NCBI GenBank assembly: GCA_023424585.1
Contig: JAFADT010000592.1
Coordinates: forward strand, 1-6,145
Length of the DNA: 6,145 nucleotides
Direction of reading: 5' to 3'
From: Pseudomonadota bacterium
Lineage (GTDB): Bacteria; Myxococcota; Myxococcia; Myxococcales; Myxococcaceae
Shown here: positions 1 to 6,145 of the stretch, in pieces
Layout of the letters: each line of letters starts with the position of its first letter
How positions within the stretch are numbered: the first letter of the stretch is position 1
Program-made: the position numbers and the translations under genes
Notes under the pieces: model-generated
Told to the model about the DNA's origin: nothing
Databases searched by the model: none
What the model saw: the letters and a program-made list of their open reading frames with translations, nothing else

Positions 1-128
1 GGCGGGGCGCGTCACGGTCACGGACCGGGGCGCGCCCTTCTTCTTCAGCCAGCGGGCATCCGGGCGTGGGGGCGGGCCGCGCTTTTTTCCGGGCCGGGGG
101 CGGGGGCTTCTTGTATCTGCTGTCCCCC
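1..128. other. Upstream leader, no assignable gene
   Basis: I can assign no gene here. Positions 1 to about 55 have G or C at every third position in the + frame starting at base 2, and the same wobble positions serve the - frame read from base 60 down. This looks like a coding trace, but neither reading has a good boundary. The + frame stops only at 197-199, inside the peptidase gene. The - frame has only GTG at 21-19 or 15-13 as starts. A 7-bp inverted repeat (GGGCGCG at 5-11, CGCGCCC at 31-37), with an inner GGTC/GACC stem and then TTCTTCTTC, could be a terminator of an upstream + strand gene. A T6 run lies at 83-88. No convincing promoter for the peptidase gene was found. Confidence 0.35.
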
Positions 129-2330
129 ATGAGAAAGCTGCTCATGCCTGCCCTGCTGTCGCTCGTGGCCTGCACTTCCGCGAAGGAAGCCACGCGTGAA
201 GAAGCTCCCGCCGCGTCCTCCGCGGCGCCGAGCGCTCCGGCCCAGGAGGGGCCCTCCCGCATGGCCTACCCGGCGACCCGTTCCGAGGCGGTGGTGGACA
301 CGCTGCATGGCCAGCAGGTGGCGGACCCGTACCGCTGGCTGGAGGACGAGAAGGCGCCGGAGGTGCAGGCCTGGATGAAGGCACAGGACGGCTTCGCCCG
401 CGACGCGCTGGCGAAGCTGCCGGGCCGCGACGCGCTGGCCAGGCGCTTCACGGAGCTCTTCTACGTGGACTCCGTGACGGCGCCCTTCCGCCGCGGGCAG
501 CGCTACTTCTACATGCGCACCCACAAGGACAAGGAGAAGGCCATCGTCTACTGGAAGGACGGCGAGTCCGGACAGGAGAAGGTACTGCTGGACCCGAACG
601 TCATGAGCAAGGACGGCCCGGTGTCCCTGGGGCGCTGGGTGCCGTCGTGGGACGGCAAGCGCGTGGCCTTCCCGGTGCGCCCCAACGCCGCGGACGAGGC
701 CACCCTGCACGTCATCGACGTGGACACGGGTGAGTGGTCCAAGGTGGACGTGATCGAGGGCGCGAAGTACGCCAACACGAACTGGACCCCGGACGGCAAG
801 GGCTTCTACTACGAGTGGCTGCCCACGGACCCCTCCATCCCCGTGGACGCGCGCCCCGGCTACACCGAGCTCCGGTTCCACAAGCTGGGCGAGGACCCGA
901 AGAAGGACGTGGTGGTGCACGAGCGCACGGGCGACCCCACCACCTTCCTCCAGGGCGACCTGTCGCGCGACGGCAAGTACCTCTTCGCGTCCATCCTCCG
1001 CGGCTGGAGCGAGAACGACGTCTACTGGAAGCACCCGGGGGAGAAGGGCTGGCGGCTGCTCGTGAAGGGCCAGGGCGCCAAGTACAGCGTCATCCCGTGG
1101 AAGGACCGCTTCTACGTCGTCACCGACGAGGGCGCCCCGCGCCAGCGCGTCTTCGCCGTGGACCCGAAGAAGTCCGAGCGCGCCAACTGGAAGGAGCTGG
1201 TGCCGGAGGACCCGAAGGCGGCGCTGGAGAGCGTGTCGCTGGTGGGCGGCCACCTGGCGCTGGAGTACCTCAAGGACGCGACCACGGAGCTGCGCATCAC
1301 CACGCTGGAGGGCAAGCCGGTGCGCACCGTGCAACTGCCGGGCGTGGGCGCCGCCAGCAACCTGCTGGGCCTGGAGGACCAGGACGACGCCTACTTCTCC
1401 TACAGCTCCTTCACCACGCCGCGGCAGGTGTACCGGACGTCCGTGAAGAGCGGGAAGGTGGACCTGTGGGCGAAGGTGGAGGTGCCCATGGACCCGGACG
1501 CGTACACGACGGAGCAGGTCTTCTACACGTCGAAGGACGGCACCCGGGTGCCCATGTTCCTCGTCTACAAGAAGGGCCTGGAGAAGGACGGCACCGCGCC
1601 CACGCTGCTGTACGGGTACGGCGGCTTCTTCGTCAGCATGCAGCCCACCTTCCGCGCCAGCATCCTCCCGTGGCTGGACGCGGGCGGCATCTACGCGGTG
1701 GCCAACCTGCGCGGCGGCGGTGAGTACGGCACCGCGTGGCACGAGGCGGGCCGGGGCGCGAACAAGCAGAACGTGTTCGACGACTTCGCCGGCGCGGCCG
1801 AGTACCTGGCGAAGGAGCGGTACACGCAGCCGAGGAAGCTGGCCATCTACGGCGGCAGCAACGGCGGCCTGCTGGTGGGCGCGGCGATGACGCAGCACCC
1901 GGAGCTGTACGGCGCGGTGGTGTGCGGGGTGCCGCTCCTGGACATGGTGCGCTTCCACCTGTTCGGCAGCGGGCGGACCTGGGTGCCGGAGTACGGGTCG
2001 GCGGAGGACGCCGCGCAGTTCAAGACCCTGTACGCCTACTCGCCCTACCACCACGTGCGGGAGGACGTGCGGTATCCGGCGCTCTTGATGATGAGCTCGG
2101 ACCACGACGACCGCGTGGACCCCATGCATGCGCGCAAGTTCGTGGCGGCGGTGCAGAACGCGAAGGGCAATTCCGCGCCCACGCTGCTACGCATCGAGGC
2201 GAACGCCGGCCACGGCGGGGCGGACCAGGTGGCCAAGGCCATCGAGTCCAGCGTGGACATGTATGCCTTCCTCTTCCAGGCGCTGGACGTCGCCCGGTCG
2301 GACGCCGGGGTGGCGGCCGAGAGCCGCTAG
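129..2330 (+). CDS. Prolyl oligopeptidase (S9A), predicted lipoprotein
   Basis: This 733-residue serine peptidase should cut short peptides after proline. It closely resembles, from memory, the M. xanthus prolyl endopeptidase of known structure. The N-terminal helices and beta-propeller (about residues 45-455) gate access to a C-terminal alpha/beta-hydrolase domain. The catalytic triad is Ser577 (GGSNGG), Asp660 (DHDDRVD) and His695 (AGHGG). Tyr497 in YGYGGF fits the oxyanion-hole tyrosine. From ATG 129 the protein begins with basic residues, a hydrophobic stretch and the lipobox LVAC, with Cys15 as the lipidation site. An Ala/Ser/Pro/Glu-rich linker to residue 44 follows. Residue +2 is Thr, not Asp, so outer-membrane sorting is likely under the E. 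coli rule, though myxobacterial rules may differ. No clear Shine-Dalgarno precedes 129, and the frame stays open upstream (GTG 66, TTG 111). I prefer 129 because of the signal peptide and the high GC3 of codons 1-44. The internal ATG at 261 (Met45) would give a 689-residue cytoplasmic enzyme. A hairpin follows the stop. Confidence 0.95.
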   Translation: MRKLLMPALLSLVACTSAKEATREEAPAASSAAPSAPAQEGPSRMAYPATRSEAVVDTLHGQQVADPYRWLEDEKAPEVQAWMKAQDGFARDALAKLPGRDALARRFTELFYVDSVTAPFRRGQRYFYMRTHKDKEKAIVYWKDGESGQEKVLLDPNVMSKDGPVSLGRWVPSWDGKRVAFPVRPNAADEATLHVIDVDTGEWSKVDVIEGAKYANTNWTPDGKGFYYEWLPTDPSIPVDARPGYTELRFHKLGEDPKKDVVVHERTGDPTTFLQGDLSRDGKYLFASILRGWSENDVYWKHPGEKGWRLLVKGQGAKYSVIPWKDRFYVVTDEGAPRQRVFAVDPKKSERANWKELVPEDPKAALESVSLVGGHLALEYLKDATTELRITTLEGKPVRTVQLPGVGAASNLLGLEDQDDAYFSYSSFTTPRQVYRTSVKSGKVDLWAKVEVPMDPDAYTTEQVFYTSKDGTRVPMFLVYKKGLEKDGTAPTLLYGYGGFFVSMQPTFRASILPWLDAGGIYAVANLRGGGEYGTAWHEAGRGANKQNVFDDFAGAAEYLAKERYTQPRKLAIYGGSNGGLLVGAAMTQHPELYGAVVCGVPLLDMVRFHLFGSGRTWVPEYGSAEDAAQFKTLYAYSPYHHVREDVRYPALLMMSSDHDDRVDPMHARKFVAAVQNAKGNSAPTLLRIEANAGHGGADQVAKAIESSVDMYAFLFQALDVARSDAGVAAESR
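244..263 (+). promoter_or_regulatory. Internal ribosome site and ATG in peptidase gene
   Basis: AGGAGG at 244-249 lies 11 nt before the in-frame ATG at 261-263. This is the best Shine-Dalgarno match near either candidate start. The codons after it begin MAYPATR, which matches the N-terminus I recall for the soluble M. xanthus enzyme (MSYPATR). Translation from here would skip the lipoprotein signal and linker. The spacing is somewhat long, so it may be a chance match in linker codons (Gln-Glu-Gly), or it may support a second cytoplasmic product. Confidence 0.35.
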
Positions 2331-2333
2331 AAT

Positions 2334-2370
2334 CGGGGCAGGACACCGTCCTGCCGCCCGGTGTTCCCTT
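2334..2370 (+). terminator. Hairpin after prolyl oligopeptidase gene
   Basis: A perfect 8-bp stem (GGCAGGAC 2337-2344 with GTCCTGCC 2348-2355) closes an ACC triloop. It can be extended by CGG 2334-2336 with CCG 2358-2360 across a 2-nt bulge. It begins just after the stop codon at 2330 and is followed by a moderately T-rich stretch (GTGTTCCCTT), not a clean T run. This fits a factor-independent or partly Rho-assisted terminator. Its tail runs into the -35 box of the lon promoter. Confidence 0.6.
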
Positions 2371-2408
2371 GAAGGCAGGGTGCGGAACCCCCAATCTGTG
2401 TGGGGAAC
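2363..2408. repeat. Phased GGAAC/GTTCC pentamers over lon promoter
   Basis: GTTCC at 2363-2367, GGAAC at 2384-2388 and GGAAC at 2404-2408 are spaced 21 and 20 bp apart, about two helical turns. They bracket the -35 and -10 boxes and reach the predicted transcription start. The first pair is an inverted repeat and the second pair a direct repeat. They could be contact sites for a regulator, but pentamers are short and may recur by chance. They do not resemble the CIRCE/HrcA operator. Confidence 0.25.
2368..2397 (+). promoter_or_regulatory. Heat-shock (sigma-32-type) promoter of lon
   Basis: CTTGAA at 2368-2373, inside CCCTTGAA, exactly matches the -35 core of the E. coli sigma-32 promoter. 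After 16 nt, CCCAATCT at 2390-2397 matches 7 of 8 bases of the -10 consensus CCCCATNT. The expected start of transcription is near 2404, giving a leader of about 120 nt before the lon ATG. Heat-shock control of lon is established in E. coli. Use of a sigma-32-like factor here is inferred from the match. Confidence 0.75.
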
Positions 2409-2464
2409 GGGTCCTGCGACCGGCGTGTTATAGAGCGGTGTTTCACCCTGCATGCGCGCTTGGG

Positions 2465-2519
2465 CGCCATGTGGGCAACTCTTGAAGGGCCTGCCCGTAC
2501 GGCAGGCCAGCGGGTGGCG
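2465..2519 (+). promoter_or_regulatory. Structured lon 5' leader near ribosome site
   Basis: A perfect 8-bp hairpin (GGCCTGCC 2488-2495, GGCAGGCC 2501-2508, loop CGTAC) ends 16 nt before the lon ATG. Around it, CGCCAT at 2465-2470 can pair with GTGGCG at 2514-2519, the only Shine-Dalgarno-like stretch before the start, by five Watson-Crick pairs and one G-U pair. That would hide the ribosome site at low temperature, like an RNA thermometer. The hairpin is plain in the sequence. The thermometer role is speculation. Confidence 0.4.
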
Positions 2520-2524
2520 GATAC

Positions 2525-4978
<2,454 letters not shown>

Positions 4979-4991
4979 GGCCGGTGTGAGT

Positions 4992-5015
4992 CCCGGGCCC
5001 CTTGAAGGGGCCGGG
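4992..5015 (+). terminator. First GC hairpin after lon
   Basis: GGCCCC (4996-5001) pairs with GGGGCC (5007-5012) around a TTGAA loop. CCC 4992-4994 with GGG 5013-5015 extends the stem past a bulged G. It lies 13 nt after the lon stop. No T run follows, so alone it is a weak intrinsic terminator. It may instead protect the 3' end of the mRNA or pause polymerase before the second hairpin. Confidence 0.5.
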
Positions 5016-5022
5016 CGGTGAC

Positions 5023-5078
5023 GAAGCCAGGATGCCGGCCGACCAGGGGTCGCCGGTCTCCTGGCTTCTCTCTTTTCT
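5023..5078 (+). terminator. Strong terminator candidate for lon
   Basis: A long hairpin has a perfect 10-bp outer stem (GAAGCCAGGA 5023-5032 with TCCTGGCTTC 5059-5068). After a 2x2 internal loop comes an inner stem of nine pairs with one bulged C (5035-5044 with 5048-5056) and an AGG loop. TCTCTCTTTTCT follows at once, as expected of an intrinsic terminator. It should end lon transcription and separate it from the downstream binding-protein gene. Confidence 0.8.
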
Positions 5079-5092
5079 GGAGCCGGTCGGGG

Positions 5093-5108
5093 TACAACGC
5101 GGGCGGTG
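5093..5108 (+). promoter_or_regulatory. Possible leaderless promoter of binding-protein gene
   Basis: TACAAC at 5093-5098 resembles a -10 box and lies exactly 7 nt before the GTG start at 5106. No Shine-Dalgarno sequence precedes the GTG. This spacing is what a leaderless transcript would show. I see no good -35 box, and the region upstream is the lon terminator tract. The call is tentative. Confidence 0.35.
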
Positions 5109-6145
5109 GCTCCCCGCGCGCGAATCCTGTCCTACTCCCTGGTGCTGGTGATGGCCGCGGCCTGCGGGCCGTGCGGCTTCCAGCCCGAGCCGGGCGTGAA
5201 GGTGGTGGTGCCGGCGATGCCCACCACGCTCGACTGGAGCCACTCGGATCCGATGAGCTGGGTGAACTACCCGGTGATGCTGGCCACGCAGAAGGGGCTC
5301 ACCACGCTGGGGGCGGACCACTCCGTGCGGCCGGGCCTGGCGGAGCGGTGGGCGCGCCAGACGGACGCGGCCGGGCGCGAGGTCTACACGTTCCAGCTGC
5401 GCGCGGACGCGACGTGGTCGGACGGCTCGCCGGTCACGGCTCGCGACTTCGTGTTCGGGTGGCACCGGGCGCTCCTGGGCCGCGAGCGCGGCGAGATGGC
5501 GGACCTGGAGGGGGCGGAGGAGGTGCTCGCGCTGCTGGAGCGCGGAGCCCCGGAGCCGGAGGTGGAGGCCGCGCTTGCGCGCGTGGGCGTGGAGGCGGTG
5601 GAGGCCCGGACGCTGCGGGTGACGCTGGCGCGGCCCCGGAGCTACTTCCTGGCGCGGCTCGCGAACGTGTACCTGTTCTTTCCCGCGCCCTCGGCGGACC
5701 TGGAGGGGAAGTCCGAGGAGGCGGTGCGCGACTACTTCGACCGGCCTCGCGACGGGCGCCCCCTGGCCGTGGGGCCGTATCGCGTGGAGCGGTGGGACCG
5801 GGCGGGGGAGCGCGTGCGGCTGGTCTACAACCCTCGCAGCGCGTTCCCGCCGCCGATGGGGCCCGGGGAGACGCCGGCGCCGGTGCTGACGCTGATGAAG
5901 TCGGAGATCGGCCCGGCGCTGTATGAGCGGGGCCGGGTGGACTTCGTCTTCGTGGACAGCGCGGCGGCGCTGCGGGGGATGCGCGCCGCGGACCTGAAGC
6001 GCGAGCCGCTGTTGTCCACGTACTTCCTGGGCTTCAACACGGAGCGCCCGCCGCTGGACCGGCCGGAGGTGCGCCGGGCGCTGGCCCGGGCGTTGGACCG
6101 GGAGGCGCTGCTCGCGGGGCTGCTGCCGGCCGCGCGCGCGACGAA
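5106..6145 (+). CDS. Peptide ABC transporter binding lipoprotein (partial)
   Basis: The first 346 codons, 3' end missing, encode a family 5 substrate-binding protein (OppA/DppA type; usual full length about 500-550 residues). Such proteins capture peptides outside the inner membrane and deliver them to an ABC permease. The start gives MAPRAR, a hydrophobic stretch and a cysteine at residue 20 (VMAAAC). This is a probable lipobox, though Ala at -3 is less usual than Leu; a second Cys lies at 23. Family signatures are [12 protein letters not shown] from residue 104, [11 protein letters not shown] near 180, [10 protein letters not shown] (221-230) and [15 protein letters not shown] from 304, followed by a DREAL helix near the window end. 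GTG 5106 is chosen because it gives the full signal peptide; the next candidate, ATG 5151, leaves too short a signal. The frame has no stop before the edge. Substrate cannot be told from sequence, and nickel- or heme-binding relatives exist. Permease genes, if linked, would lie downstream and out of view. Confidence 0.9.
   Translation, partial: MAPRARILSYSLVLVMAAACGPCGFQPEPGVKVVVPAMPTTLDWSHSDPMSWVNYPVMLATQKGLTTLGADHSVRPGLAERWARQTDAAGREVYTFQLRADATWSDGSPVTARDFVFGWHRALLGRERGEMADLEGAEEVLALLERGAPEPEVEAALARVGVEAVEARTLRVTLARPRSYFLARLANVYLFFPAPSADLEGKSEEAVRDYFDRPRDGRPLAVGPYRVERWDRAGERVRLVYNPRSAFPPPMGPGETPAPVLTLMKSEIGPALYERGRVDFVFVDSAAALRGMRAADLKREPLLSTYFLGFNTERPPLDRPEVRRALARALDREALLAGLLPAARAT

Noticed and set aside
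114..119. TATCTG as a -10 box for the peptidase gene
   Set aside because: It lies 9 nt before ATG 129 with no matching -35 and only partial fit to a -10 consensus.
45..2129. Long - strand open frame of 694 codons opposite the peptidase gene
   Set aside because: Its product is a low-complexity string rich in Arg, His, Val and Leu, as expected from the antisense of a GC-rich gene. The + strand carries a complete enzyme with its catalytic triad.
2428..2434. TTATAGA as a second, housekeeping promoter for lon
   Set aside because: It resembles a -10 box only partly, and no -35-like sequence lies about 17 nt upstream. The heat-shock match is much stronger.
2481..2486. Second CTTGAA as another heat-shock -35
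   Set aside because: No CCCCATNT-like -10 follows at 13-17 nt; the bases there belong to the leader hairpin.
5018..5926. Open + frame of 302 codons at the right end
   Set aside because: Gly/Ala/Arg-rich shadow frame. The real gene is in the frame from 5106, with a lipoprotein signal and family 5 binding-protein motifs, and has no stop before the edge.

Overview
The window is very GC-rich DNA with an almost pure G/C third codon position in its genes. This, plus protein sequences that resemble Myxococcus xanthus prolyl endopeptidase and the 817-residue vegetative Lon (LonV), points to a myxobacterium. Corallococcus or a near relative of Myxococcus fits best. That taxon call is from recalled family sequences, not a search.

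Layout, all on the + strand. (1) 1-128: a short leader with no assignable gene. (2) 129-2330: a complete S9A prolyl oligopeptidase with an N-terminal lipoprotein signal. A second plausible start at 261, with its own Shine-Dalgarno-like AGGAGG, would give a cytoplasmic form. (3) 2331-2524: a compact control region. A hairpin sits 6 nt after the peptidase stop, a heat-shock (sigma-32-type) promoter follows at once, and then comes a leader of about 120 nt with a perfect hairpin near the start codon. (4) 2525-4978: a complete ATP-dependent Lon protease. (5) 4979-5105: two tandem hairpins, the second a long stem followed by a T-rich tract, forming a strong candidate Lon terminator. A -10-like TACAAC lies 7 nt before the next start. 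(6) 5106-6145: the first 346 codons of a family 5 (OppA/DppA-like) peptide-binding lipoprotein, cut off by the window edge.

The three genes share a theme of protein and peptide breakdown or uptake: an envelope or periplasmic prolyl peptidase, a cytoplasmic quality-control protease, and a peptide-uptake receptor. The terminators and promoters between them indicate three separate transcription units, not one operon. All three gene families are known. I did not find a convincing new system. The most worthwhile signals are regulatory: the near-consensus heat-shock promoter of lon, its possible structured leader, and the two possible starts of the prolyl peptidase.
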